Source: Myxococcales bacterium (GTDB taxonomy: Bacteria > Myxococcota > Myxococcia > Myxococcales > Myxococcaceae). From it: a stretch of DNA of 64,000 nt. Shown here in pieces: positions 10,401 to 17,279 of the stretch. A program made the translations under genes and the position numbers. The notes under the pieces are model-generated. The model was not told where the DNA came from. It saw nothing but the letters and a program-made list of their open reading frames with translations, and made no database searches. The stretch is taken from positions 18,044 through 82,043 of the forward strand of contig JAUXRI010000090.1 of the NCBI GenBank assembly GCA_030681895.1, given 5' to 3'. The number at the start of each line of letters is the position of its first letter. Within the stretch, counting starts at the first letter, position 1.

Positions 10401-10770
10401 CATCGGCGCTGCTCCCTGCGTCGTCTGCTCCCGCATCGGTGCCGCTCCCTGCGTCTGCTCCGGCATCGACTCCGGCGTCGACCTCGTGGCCGCCGTCGAT
10501 GGCCCCTGCGTCGACAGGCTGAATCGACCCAGCGTCATCACTCGGCGCGGCACAGGTGGCTCCGATGCAGGTTCCGCTCGCGCAATCAGCCGCCGCACTG
10601 CAGGCCTTCCCCACGGCGCACGGCTCACACGAGGCGCCCCCGCAGTCGACGTCGCTCTCGGCTGCATTTCGAACGCCGTCGAGACACGTCGGGCCCGGCG
10701 TGGGACCCCCGCAGCCGAACAGCACAACGGCGAGCACCGCCACTACCGTGAGGCGAATTCGGAGCATCAT
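4429..10770 (-). CDS. RHS-repeat lipoprotein with NHL propeller (teneurin-like)
   Basis: 2113 residues. The signal peptide ends in lipobox 'LFGC' (Cys20). A Cys motif 'CLDGVRNAAESDVDCGG..C..C' is followed by a DAG-rich linker (~78-195) and a second copy 'DGIRNGTETGIDCGGSCLNC'. Next comes a carboxypeptidase-regulatory-like beta domain (~255-330), then NHL-type repeats (~770-1110; 'GVAGFSGDG', 'ITQPQRIAIGPDGSVY'). A long array of YD repeats ('YDAAGRL', 'YDALNRR') occupies ~1130-1880. The RHS core ends near 1978 with 'RFGMRDYEPVIGRFTARDPL' and 'NLYLYVRNDPVSAKDPHG'. The last ~135 residues form a variable C-terminal domain, Gly-rich and alternating, with three Cys. I recognise no nuclease or deaminase motif in it. 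RHS shells usually encapsulate a C-terminal toxin or act in adhesion. No immunity-sized gene follows; the next gene is convergent, 11 bases away. Confidence 0.9.
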   Translation of the reverse strand: MMLRIRLTVVAVLAVVLFGCGGPTPGPTCLDGVRNAAESDVDCGGASCEPCAVGKACSAAADCASGTCIGATCAAPSDDAGSIQPVDAGAIDGGHEVDAGVDAGADAGSGTDAGADDAGSSADAGADAGIDAGPELDGGEADAGFVDAGLPFDAGVADAGVADAGVADAGSADAGTDGGASDAGVDAGASVDGGTLCADGIRNGTETGIDCGGSCLNCPTPLDQRVPTDFADSVAFLFTGANPAQVGVQPGAISPTRQAVLRGQVFDRSGAPLQGVTISVRGEPALGSTTSRATGLYELVVNGGSWVTLDFSLANTLPAQRQVLTPMRGYANVDDVALVTLDAQVTTITLPAPMMQTHLSTPETDANGTRRASLMFEAGTQATMLVGGVPQPLPTLHVRATEYTVGPRGREAMPGRLPDFSGYTYAVELSVDEAIAAGATEVRFSSPVAIHVNNFLGFPVGSRIPVGFYDRAKSAWIPSRNGRVVKILSVTAGLADLDVDGSMTAATAGILTTLGISTDERTKLALAFPVGTSLWRARLDHFTPCDMNLPFGVVGNGERPPPIPPKPPRVPDPCEKGGSVLRCEEQSLGESIPLTGTPFDLHFNSARFSRQSTFTIPVSGSSVPLGLLRIEVEVQVLGRLTRASLLPTPNQTYTFRWDGLDAWARPVFGETVAKGRVLYVYATAYTQPPDALASFGLPTEVLNLYVTNTVRMETSLVREFTHTFDESRLGATAGLGGWSLSAHHAYDRGSLALGDGRTLPSRGGFGNVMTTVVGTGVAGFSGDGSAGRLAQITQPQRIAIGPDGSVYFTTEPQTAPRIRKLSPSGIITTFAGNGTNTFPVDGAQATQTGLRGLNHLAMGPDGSLYLTRSNSSQFTGAYVDRIGADGSIRRLAGSPTAGGAEAGDEGPALDAAIMGASGLIVAPDSGYYIVGRSRVRYVSPDGVIHAFAGDGTDVSSGDDGPARLAGCRFPTEVALASDGAILISEWGRIRRVGADGIIRTVAGNGSINNIPPTVDGPALTLPLSVNGLATDRGGTVYILEGGTRQLRVLRDGVLLTIGGVRDTVAFNGDNRHPLDSNISPAGMAWHPDGSLYVSDAFNHRLRKIALAFDDTSIPSPDASETFVFTGQGRHLRTLDGLTGVTKTQFTYDAAGRLATASTLGGVTTIERDVMGNPTAVVAPTGQRTLLGVGSTGFLSSITDPAGRVTGFTTLSTGELATMTTPAGGLYRFTYDAAGGVIRDEDPLGGSSSFSSVTSLAGVKTTSWTSALGRTSSYGTAQTALGANARTITSPTGAVSQSSFAAPGVTTVTDAWGVVETTRESPHPRFHQLAPYLSQRTVRAPSGLTLNTTVVKTATVTNPADPFSVSQETETTTVNGRVFSSTWNAATRTVSLVSAAGTQSSLVTNAQGLITEERLGAGIDPIVYTYDAQARRTGTTQGAALQVHGYDALNRRTSTVDANGRRSSYGYDATGRLTTATLPSLRVYSYTYDANGYRTSVTMPSGVSNTQVYSAVGLPTVFTAAGAGALTKSYNVDRELTSIVYPSGRTVSWAHDATGRVATIGSPEATFTHGYVGTSPRPSLVTRTPLVGTPQTLAATFDGQLITRMTFGGVALGQFDYRYDPNLFLVGLRIDATPETLITRNADGNVTTWGAFSMVRTGPTGAPTSITGAGLSLALGYDSTARNTRRTTSVADAGVFDVTTTYDLSSVVTGRVETSGGSTRTIAYDHDVDRQLTAVRVNTVTVETYAYDVDGNRTSRTLGAAAPEAVTLDAQKRVIAQGALTFGYNADGQMTQRGSDLFQYTSRGELMSATVQGIPVTYAHDGLLRRVARTEAGQTRSFLYGNLEEPFQLTATKGPEGLTVFTYDDFGSLFSFVRAGVAYHVATDALGSPRVVTTTTGTVVKTMDYDAFGNVTDSAPAFELPIGFAGGLADARTRLVRFGMRDYEPVIGRFTARDPLLFESENPNLYLYVRNDPVSAKDPHGLASIAASLYSGFGGGFKLSATGTGVSLCIEAGYGVGGTLDVKTSLNTDLDQPGATLAATVKLKLGAASYTFGGQFTNDCGLKVKSELGLGPLSINEKGEVFGKDPKKAAEAISKPSFKAEAKAYGQYCFRTLF
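10188..10539 (-). repeat. Asp-Ala-Gly linker tract in RHS lipoprotein
   Basis: Low-complexity coding tract with repeated GAC/GAT-GC(N)-GG(N) codons giving Asp-Ala-Gly triplets between two Cys motifs. It is likely a flexible or metal-binding stalk that lifts the protein off the outer membrane. Similar tracts occur at 27880-28065 and 47025-47265. Confidence 0.8.
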
Positions 10771-10847
10771 GACCGTCCTGGAGGGGGAGCGAACCGGAGC
10801 GGTGACGGTACCCCGCGGCTCGGACGTCGAGGGGCTTTCTGTGACGG

Positions 10848-11951
10848 CTACCGTGGGAGCGTAATGACGAACGACGCGCCGCCACCGTCTCGGTCGCCCA
10901 CCACCACGCTGCCGCCATGCGCGGTGGCGACGAGGCGCACGAGGTAGAGGCCGAGCCCGTGACCCTTGCGCCCACCTGCTTTCTGGAGCGCGAGCGAGCC
11001 AAACATGTCGAACAGCTCGTCTTTCAGGAAGTCGGGCACGCCGGGGCCGCGGTCGGACACCGAAATGACGAGCTGGCGCTCGTCGCCGACGACCTCGAGG
11101 TCCACGCGCTCCTTCGTGTGCCTCAGCGCGTTCATCACCAGGTTCTCGAGGGCGCGCTGCATGAGCTTGACGTCGACCGAGGCCGACACGTCGCCACGCG
11201 AGTGCACGTGAACGTCGACCTTCCCGTCGAGCGCTGCCGTGCGAAGCAGCTCCACCACCGTCGTCGCCAGCACGTCGAGCTGCGCGGGCGTTCGTTCGAG
11301 GCTGAGCTTGCCCTGCTCGAGCATGCGCACCTTCAGCAGGTCACCGACGCCTTCCATCACGCGCGCCAGGGCGTTCTTCCCCAGCTCGAACAACGCGCTG
11401 TCGGCCGGCTGGGCGCTGCGCTCGAGCAATTGGAACGCGCTCTTCACCGCGGTGAGCGGGTTGCGGAGGTCGTGCACGAGCAGCGTGGTGAGGTCGTCTT
11501 TGAGCGCCGTCACCTTGCTGAGCTCTTCGAGCTGCTGGCGAATCAACTGCTCCTGCCGGCGCAGGCGAACGAAGTGCTGCACCCGCAGCTCGAGCTCGCG
11601 CCGGTCGATGGGTTTGCCGAGGTAGTCGTCGGCGCCCGCGGCCAGGCCAGCGTTGCGATGCTCCTGGTCGTCGAGGGCCGTGAGCAACAGCACCGGGAGC
11701 GGGCCGCGCGCGTTCTCCTTGAGGAGCGCAATCGCCTGAATGCCCGTCATGCCCGGCATCATCACGTCGATGACCACCACCTCGACGTCGCGCTCGCGCA
11801 CCTGCTCGATGGCCTGCGCAGCGCTCGCTGCCTCGATGACCTCGAAGCGCTGACGGAGCGAGAGCCGAACCATGCGCCTGAGGTCGTCATCGTCATCGAC
11901 GACCAGCACCAGCGGCTTCGACTCGGCGACTTCGCTCGTCATGTGCAGCAA
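10848..11951 (-). CDS. Receiver-first hybrid histidine kinase
   Basis: 367 residues. An N-terminal receiver domain (~13-130) has acidic cluster 'VVDDDDD', phosphoacceptor Asp62 in 'VVVIDVMMPGMTG' and Lys113 in 'GKP'. A short coiled-coil linker leads to a HisKA domain with His160 in 'LLVHDLRNPLTAV'. The HATPase domain shows an N box ('ALENLVMNALRHT'), a G1 box ('DRGPGVP') and a G2 box ('GHGLGLYLV'). There is no membrane segment or DNA-binding output domain, so it must act in a phosphorelay with unlinked partners. The start could be 11951 or the internal ATG at 11942. It ends 77 bases upstream of the RHS start on the same strand, so the two may be co-transcribed. It diverges from the hydrogenase operon; a regulatory link to either is inference. 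Confidence 0.9.
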   Translation of the reverse strand: MLHMTSEVAESKPLVLVVDDDDDLRRMVRLSLRQRFEVIEAASAAQAIEQVRERDVEVVVIDVMMPGMTGIQAIALLKENARGPLPVLLLTALDDQEHRNAGLAAGADDYLGKPIDRRELELRVQHFVRLRRQEQLIRQQLEELSKVTALKDDLTTLLVHDLRNPLTAVKSAFQLLERSAQPADSALFELGKNALARVMEGVGDLLKVRMLEQGKLSLERTPAQLDVLATTVVELLRTAALDGKVDVHVHSRGDVSASVDVKLMQRALENLVMNALRHTKERVDLEVVGDERQLVISVSDRGPGVPDFLKDELFDMFGSLALQKAGGRKGHGLGLYLVRLVATAHGGSVVVGDRDGGGASFVITLPR

Positions 11952-12075
11952 CCATCACGAGGCGGTGCGCCCCTCGCAACGCAGTCCGTTGGTGCGTGAA
12001 GGTGGGCACCCGGTGCAGCCCGCTTGACGTCGGTCATCAGGGTTTCGCAGAAAATGCCGCGGCCCGGAGGCCGCT

Positions 12076-12174
12076 GTGAACGATTTGCGCCAGGTCGCGC
12101 GTGCCTTCTTGATCCACCTCGGGACGAACCCACCGCAACTCTTGAGGGCGACGCAGCCCGACGAGGGATTCTGA
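12076..12174 (+). CDS. Possible 32-residue leader peptide upstream of hyb operon
   Basis: A short frame from GTG 12076 to TGA 12172-12174, preceded by a perfect GGAGG at 12066-12070 with 5-base spacing. The product begins VNDLRQVARAFLIHLG and ends PDEGF. It contains no Cys or metal motif. It ends 60 bases before the hybO start on the same strand, so it could be a leader ORF of the hydrogenase transcript. It may also be chance, because strong G+C bias produces many short frames. I do not recognise a family. Confidence 0.3.
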   Translation: MNDLRQVARAFLIHLGTNPPQLLRATQPDEGF

Positions 12175-12223
12175 TGGGCTGGCGTGCCGCGTGAATCGCC
12201 GGCCTTGATTCCGCGCATGTCTC

Positions 12224-12229
12224 GAGGAG
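12224..12229 (+). promoter_or_regulatory. RBS deciding the hybO start
   Basis: GAGGAG lies 5 bases upstream of ATG 12235. The upstream in-frame codons, back to 12184, have no comparable site, and starting at 12235 gives an N-terminus suited to a hydrogenase Tat signal. Confidence 0.75.
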
Positions 12230-12234
12230 TGTTC

Positions 12235-13398
12235 ATGACCGCCATCGACCTCTGGCTGAAGAAAAGCCCCGTCGCGAAGGACTACGAAGAGAGCGACTCA
12301 CTCCGGGAGGCCGAGCGTCGCTTCGGGGTACCGCGTCGCGACTTCATGAAGTTCGCCGCGGCGCTCGTCGCCTCGATGGGCCTGCCGTCCTCGGCCCTCG
12401 GCGCGGTGGTGAACGCGATGACGCAGTCGAAGCGGCCGTCGGTCATCTGGCTGCAGTTCCAGGAATGCACGGGCTGCACCGAGAGCCTGCTGCGCTCCGA
12501 GCACCCGACGCTCGACAAGCTCATCCTCGACCTGATCAGCCTCGACTACCACGAGACGCTCGCAGCCGCGGCCGGCCATCAGGTCGAGGCGGCGCGCAAG
12601 ACGGCGATGGAGACGAACAAGGGCAAGTACATCCTCGTGGTCGAGGGTGCCATCCCGATGAAGGACAACGGCATCTACTGCAAGATTGGCGGGAAGACGG
12701 CCATCGAGCTGACGAAGGAGTGCGCCGCCGACGCGGCCGCCGTCATCGCCATCGGCAGCTGCTCGTCGTGGGGCGGCATGCCGTCGACCGCGCCGAACCC
12801 GACGGGCGCGAGCTCACTCGCGACGGTGCTCGGCAAGCCGGTCGTCACGATTCCGGGCTGCCCGCCGAACCCGTACAACTTCCTCTCGACGGTGGTGCAC
12901 TTCCTCACCTTCGGAAAGGTGCCTGACCTCGACGCCAAGGGCCGCCCGCTGTTCGCGTATGGCCGGCTCATTCACGAGAACTGCGAGCGCCGCGCCCACT
13001 TCGACGCGGGCCGGTTCGCCAAGCAGTTCGGCGACGACGGCCACCGTCAGGGCTGGTGCCTCTACAAGCTCGGCTGCAAGGGCCCCGAGACGTACGCGAA
13101 CTGCCCGCAGATTCTCTTCAACGACTGCGGCGGCGGCGCCTGGCCTGTCGGCACCGGTCACCCGTGCATCGGCTGCACGGAGGAGGGCATCGGCTTCACC
13201 AAGCCCATCCACTCCCTCGCGGTGCTCAAGACCGTGACGCCCCCGACGCAGTTCGCGCGGCCGGCGGAAGACCAGGGCCAGGGCGCCACCATCGTGACGG
13301 CCGGCGCTGCAGCGGTGCTCGGCGGTCTCGCCATCGGGGCGGGCATGAAGCTCGCCGACAACCTCGGCAAACGCGACGACGCGAAGAAGCCCGACTGA
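12235..13398 (+). CDS. hybO: [NiFe] hydrogenase small subunit, Hyb type
   Basis: 387 residues from the ATG with GAGGAG. It carries the electron-transfer Fe-S clusters of a periplasm-facing uptake [NiFe] hydrogenase (group 1). A twin-arginine signal 'RRDFMKF' sits at residues 34-40, after an N-terminal extension typical of HybO. The proximal cluster motif is 'ECTGCTESLL' (Cys78, Cys81) with later Cys in 'GSCSSWGG' and 'IPGCPPNP'. Medial and distal cluster ligands lie in 'HENCERRAHF', 'GWCLYKLGCKG' and 'GHPCIGC'. A C-terminal hydrophobic stretch ('AAAVLGGLAIGAGM') anchors it. The two supernumerary proximal Cys of O2-tolerant Hyd-1 enzymes are Gly here ('CTGC', 'WGGM'), so a standard O2-sensitive proximal cluster is expected. 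It is the first gene of the five-gene operon. Confidence 0.95.
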   Translation: MTAIDLWLKKSPVAKDYEESDSLREAERRFGVPRRDFMKFAAALVASMGLPSSALGAVVNAMTQSKRPSVIWLQFQECTGCTESLLRSEHPTLDKLILDLISLDYHETLAAAAGHQVEAARKTAMETNKGKYILVVEGAIPMKDNGIYCKIGGKTAIELTKECAADAAAVIAIGSCSSWGGMPSTAPNPTGASSLATVLGKPVVTIPGCPPNPYNFLSTVVHFLTFGKVPDLDAKGRPLFAYGRLIHENCERRAHFDAGRFAKQFGDDGHRQGWCLYKLGCKGPETYANCPQILFNDCGGGAWPVGTGHPCIGCTEEGIGFTKPIHSLAVLKTVTPPTQFARPAEDQGQGATIVTAGAAAVLGGLAIGAGMKLADNLGKRDDAKKPD

Positions 13399-13411
13399 TC
13401 GAGGAGCGCCC

Positions 13412-14419
13412 ATGACCATCGATCGACGCAACTTCCTCAAGCTGGCCGGCACCACCGCTGGCGTCGCCGCGGCGACCTCGAGCGGCGTCGCGCACGCACG
13501 CCCCAACAAGAAGATGCCTGAAGAGGCGCTCGGCCTGCTCTTCGACGGCACGTTGTGCATCGGCTGCCGCGCCTGCATGCCTGCCTGCAAAGAGTCGAAC
13601 AACATGCCGCCCGAGCTCACGCCGCTGAAGGTGAACGGCGAAGAGGTGAACGCCCTGTGGGACGCGCCGCTCGACATCTCGGGCAGCACGCTCAACGTCA
13701 TCAAGGCGTACCGCAACGGCACCGCGGAACACAAAGACCAGGCCGTCGACGGCTTCGCGTTCACCAAGCAGTCGTGCTTCCACTGCGCAGACCCTTCGTG
13801 CGTCTCGGCCTGTCCGGTCTCGGCCATGACGAAGGACCCGGTCAACGGCATCGTCTCGTACAGCCTCGAGGCCTGCATCGGCTGCCGCTACTGCGTCGCT
13901 GCGTGCCCCTTCGGAGTGCCGCGCTTCACCTACGACACGCCGAAGCCGCAGATCAGCAAGTGCCAGCTCTGCAAACACCGGTTCGCCGATGGCAAGTACT
14001 CCGCGTGCGCCGAGGTCTGCCCCACGGGCGCGACGCTGTTCGGCAAGGTGAAGGACCTGAAGGCCGAGATCGCGCGCCGCAAGTCGCTGGCGCCCGGCAC
14101 CACCACGACGTTCCCTCGCGGCCGCATCGGCGACAACGACACCTACGTCGGTCAGGTGGGCAAGTACGTCGAGCGTGTCTACGGCGAGAACGAGATTGGC
14201 GGCACGCAGGTGCTCCATCTCTCGGGCGTGCCGTTCGACCTGCTCGACAAGCCGCCGCTGCCTGATCAGGCGCCCGCCGCGACGTCCGAGACGATTCAGC
14301 ACGGCGTGTATTACGGGCTGCTCGCACCAGCGACGTTCCTCGGCATCCTGGTGGCGGCAGCGCGGCGCAACATGCGGGCCGCCGACGAGCCGAAGAAGCC
14401 AGAGGGAGGCACCCCATGA
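13412..14419 (+). CDS. hybA: Hydrogenase Fe-S electron-transfer subunit HybA
   Basis: 335 residues. The Tat signal 'DRRNFLKLAG' at the N-terminus marks export to the periplasm. Four ferredoxin-type cluster motifs follow: 'CIGCRACMPACKES', 'CFHCADPSCVSACPVSA', 'CIGCRYCVAACPFG' and 'CQLCKHRF...CAEVCPTGA'. This is the HybA/DmsB-like arrangement that passes electrons from the small subunit to the membrane quinone-reactive subunit. A C-terminal membrane anchor ('YYGLLAPATFLGILVAAARR') is typical of HybA. It starts 13 bases after hybO with its own GGAG, and its last bases overlap the hybB start codon (ATGA). Confidence 0.95.
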   Translation: MTIDRRNFLKLAGTTAGVAAATSSGVAHARPNKKMPEEALGLLFDGTLCIGCRACMPACKESNNMPPELTPLKVNGEEVNALWDAPLDISGSTLNVIKAYRNGTAEHKDQAVDGFAFTKQSCFHCADPSCVSACPVSAMTKDPVNGIVSYSLEACIGCRYCVAACPFGVPRFTYDTPKPQISKCQLCKHRFADGKYSACAEVCPTGATLFGKVKDLKAEIARRKSLAPGTTTTFPRGRIGDNDTYVGQVGKYVERVYGENEIGGTQVLHLSGVPFDLLDKPPLPDQAPAATSETIQHGVYYGLLAPATFLGILVAAARRNMRAADEPKKPEGGTP

Positions 14420-15579
14420 GCGCGCATGCTCCCGCGGCGCCGGTGGGTGGGAAGCTCGTCACGCCGGTGACGTTGTCGCTGTTGGTGATGGTGCTGGCGA
14501 TGGCAGCGGTCATCGGCGTGCGGCTGGTCTACGGCTTGGGCGCCACCACCAACATGAACCAGGGCTACCCCTGGGGGTTGTGGATCGCGTGGGACGTGGT
14601 GACGGGCTCGGCGCTCGCCGGTGGTGGCTTCGCGACGGCGCTGCTCGTCTACATCTTGAACCGCGGCGAATATCACCCGCTGATCCGGCCCGCCCTGGTG
14701 GCGTCGCTGCTCGGGTACATGCAGGCCGGCATCTCGGTGTTCTTCGACCTCGGCCGCTGGTGGGATTTCTGGCACATCTTCTGGCCCAAATACGCGCAGG
14801 TGAACTCGGTGCTGTTCGAGGTCGCCCTCTGCATCACCGCCTACATCCTCATCATCATGCTCGAGCTGATGCCCGTCGTGCTCGAGCGCCTCGGGTGGGA
14901 GAACGCGCGCAAGAAGGTGGACCGGCTGCTGTTCATCTTCGTCGCGGTGGGGGTGCTGCTCCCGATGATGCACCAGTCGTCGCTGGGCACGCTGCTGGTG
15001 GTGTTCGGCCCGCAGGTGCACCCGCTCTACCAGTCGAACCTGCTCCCGATTCTCTTCCTCACCTCGACCATCGGCATGGGCTACGCGGCCGTCACCATCG
15101 AAGGCGCCATCTCGTCGGTCGGGCTCAACCGGCCCTTCGAGAAAGAGATTCTCGCGAAGCTGCTGCAGGTCGGTCGCGTGCTGATGGTGCTGTACCTGGT
15201 GGTGCGCTTCGGCGACCTCATCTGGCGCGGCGCGCTGGGCCGGGCGTTCGAGCTCTCACTGCCGGCGCTGATGTTCTGGATCGAGAACTTCCTCTTCGCG
15301 GCGCCGCTGTGGCTGCTGGCGACGAAGGAGCACCGCATGCAGGCCCGCCGCATCTTCCTCGGCGCGATGGCGATGGCGCTCGGTGGCATCGTCTACCGGC
15401 TCTCTGCGTTCCTCGTTGCGTACCAGACCGGCGCGGGCTGGCATTACTTCCCGTCGCTCGGTGAGCTGACCGTGACGGTCGGCCTCATCGCCTTCGAAGT
15501 GCTCGCCATCATCCTGGCGATTCGTCTCTTGCCCATCCTCCCGGTACACCAGCCGGGCATGAGGAGCACCACGCCATGA
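14416..15579 (+). CDS. hybB: Hydrogenase integral membrane subunit HybB (NrfD/PsrC family)
   Basis: 387 residues with about ten hydrophobic helices, for example 'LLVMVLAMAAVIGVRLVYGL' and 'TAYILIIMLELMPVVL'. The pattern fits the NrfD/PsrC/HybB family, which exchanges electrons between periplasmic Fe-S subunits and the quinone pool without haem. Conserved-looking features include 'NQGYPWGLWIAWDVVTG' near the N-terminus and 'MHQSSLGTLLVV' in the middle. No Cys clusters are present. ATGA overlaps with hybA upstream and hybC downstream indicate translational coupling within the hydrogenase operon. This subunit makes the system a quinone-linked uptake enzyme rather than a cytochrome-b (HyaC) type. 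Confidence 0.93.
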   Translation: MSAHAPAAPVGGKLVTPVTLSLLVMVLAMAAVIGVRLVYGLGATTNMNQGYPWGLWIAWDVVTGSALAGGGFATALLVYILNRGEYHPLIRPALVASLLGYMQAGISVFFDLGRWWDFWHIFWPKYAQVNSVLFEVALCITAYILIIMLELMPVVLERLGWENARKKVDRLLFIFVAVGVLLPMMHQSSLGTLLVVFGPQVHPLYQSNLLPILFLTSTIGMGYAAVTIEGAISSVGLNRPFEKEILAKLLQVGRVLMVLYLVVRFGDLIWRGALGRAFELSLPALMFWIENFLFAAPLWLLATKEHRMQARRIFLGAMAMALGGIVYRLSAFLVAYQTGAGWHYFPSLGELTVTVGLIAFEVLAIILAIRLLPILPVHQPGMRSTTP

Positions 15580-17279
15580 GTAAGCGCATCACCATCGACC
15601 CCATCACCCGCATCGAAGGTCACCTCCGCATCGACTGTGAGGTGGGCGACGACAACAAGGTCAGCGCGGCGTGGGCGTCTGGCACCATGTGGCGTGGCGT
15701 CGAGCAGATTCTGCTCGGCCGCGACCCGCGCGACGCCTGGGCCATCACCCAGCGCTTCTGCGGCGTCTGCACCACCGTGCACGCCATCGCGTCGGTGCGC
15801 GCGGTCGAGAACGCGCTCGACCTCGGGGTGCCGAAGAACGCTCAGTACATTCGCAACCTGATGATCGCCGCGCACGCGGTGCACGACGAGATCGTCCACT
15901 TCTACCACCTGAGCGCGCTCGACTGGGTCGACGTCACCAGCGCGCTGAAGGCCGACCCCGCGAAGGCGTCGCAGTTGGGTGAGAGCCTGTCGAGCTGGAA
16001 CGGCAACGGGAAGGTCGAGCTCGCCGGCGTTCACGCGAAGCTCAAGACGCTCGTCGAGAGTGGCCAGCTGGGCATCTTCGCGAACGGCTACTGGGGCCAC
16101 CCGGCGATGAAGCTGCCGCCCGAGGTGAACCTGCTGGCCGTCGCCCACTACCTGCAGGCGCTCGACATTCAGCGGAAGGCGAACAAGATCGTCGCCATCC
16201 TCGGGAGCAAGACGCCGCACATTCAGAACGTGGCGGTCGGCGGCGTGTCGAACGCCATCTCGCTCAACAGCCAGTCGGTGCTCTCGGTGGAGCGGTTGCT
16301 CGCCATCAAGGAGTACATCGACGCGGTGAAGGACTTCGTCCAGAACGTGTACCTGGTCGACGTCGCGGCCGTCGCGGCCTTCTACCCGGAGTGGACCACC
16401 ATCGGGAAAGGCGTCACCAACTACCTCGCCTGCCCCGACTTCCCGCTCGACGAGAAGGGCACCAAGTTCGTCACCAACGGTGGCTACATCGCGGGCGGCA
16501 AGCTCGAGACCTTCAAGCCCATCGTGAAGTTCGGCGACGAGTACTTCCGCGACGCGGTGGCCGAGAGCGCGAAGCACTCGTGGTACCAGGACAAGGGCCC
16601 GCTCCACCCGTACAAGGGCGAGACGAACGCCGAGTACACGGACTTCCAGGACAAGGCGAAGTACTCGTGGGTGAAGTCGCCGACGTTCAACGGAGAGCCC
16701 GCGCAGGTCGGCCCGCTCGCGCGCGTGATGATGGCGGTCGCGACGAAGGACGAAGAGACGCTCAAGCACCTCACCAAGCTGCTCGGGCTCATCGACGCCG
16801 TCGGCAAGGTGAAGGTGCCGCTCGAAGGCCTGCACTCCACGCTCGGCCGGCACGCGGCGCGCGCGGTGATGTGCCAGCGCAACGTCGAGATCCTCGAGCA
16901 GCAGTGGAAGCTGTTGCTCGACAACATCGCGACGGGTGACGTCTCGACGTTCGCCAAGCCCGAGTTCCCCAAGGGTGAGATTTCGGGCTTCGGCTTCCAC
17001 GAGGCGCCGCGCGGCCTGCTGTCTCACTGGATCGTCATCGAGAACGGCATCATCAAGAACTACCAGGCCGTGGTGCCGACGACGTGGAACGCGGCTCCGC
17101 GCAACGACAAGGACCAGCCGGGCCCGTACGAGGCGTCGCTCCTCGACACGCCTCTCGCCGACCCGGAGCGCCCGCTCGAGGTGCTGCGCACCATTCACTC
17201 GTTCGACCCGTGCCTCGCGTGCGCGGTGCACCTCACCGACGTGACGAAGCGCCCCATCGTGAAGGTCAGGGCGCTGTGA
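15576..17279 (+). CDS. hybC: [NiFe] hydrogenase large (catalytic) subunit
   Basis: 567 residues, the usual length. It holds the Ni-Fe(CN)2CO site where H2 is split or formed. The N-terminal ligand motif is 'RFCGVCTTVH' (Cys62, Cys65). The C-terminal motif is 'DPCLACAVH' (Cys546, Cys549, His552). A 15-residue tail after His552 is the extension normally removed by the HybD protease once nickel is loaded, and the sequence therefore predicts a maturation-dependent enzyme. The early 'DPITRIEGHLRI' is also a family signature. It carries no Tat signal and is expected to be exported in complex with HybO. It overlaps hybB by four bases and hybD by one base (TGATG). The hypA-F maturation genes are not in this window. 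Confidence 0.96.
   Translation: MSKRITIDPITRIEGHLRIDCEVGDDNKVSAAWASGTMWRGVEQILLGRDPRDAWAITQRFCGVCTTVHAIASVRAVENALDLGVPKNAQYIRNLMIAAHAVHDEIVHFYHLSALDWVDVTSALKADPAKASQLGESLSSWNGNGKVELAGVHAKLKTLVESGQLGIFANGYWGHPAMKLPPEVNLLAVAHYLQALDIQRKANKIVAILGSKTPHIQNVAVGGVSNAISLNSQSVLSVERLLAIKEYIDAVKDFVQNVYLVDVAAVAAFYPEWTTIGKGVTNYLACPDFPLDEKGTKFVTNGGYIAGGKLETFKPIVKFGDEYFRDAVAESAKHSWYQDKGPLHPYKGETNAEYTDFQDKAKYSWVKSPTFNGEPAQVGPLARVMMAVATKDEETLKHLTKLLGLIDAVGKVKVPLEGLHSTLGRHAARAVMCQRNVEILEQQWKLLLDNIATGDVSTFAKPEFPKGEISGFGFHEAPRGLLSHWIVIENGIIKNYQAVVPTTWNAAPRNDKDQPGPYEASLLDTPLADPERPLEVLRTIHSFDPCLACAVHLTDVTKRPIVKVRAL

Noticed and set aside
11990..12030. Possible sigma-54 promoter (GGGCACCCGGTGCA) upstream of hybO
   Set aside because: The GG and GC elements are 9, not 10, bases apart and the flanks do not match the consensus.
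15444..17231. 595-residue open frame on the minus strand opposite hybC
   Set aside because: The plus strand carries all Ni-ligand motifs of HybC; the antisense product is Arg/Glu/His-rich with no domain.
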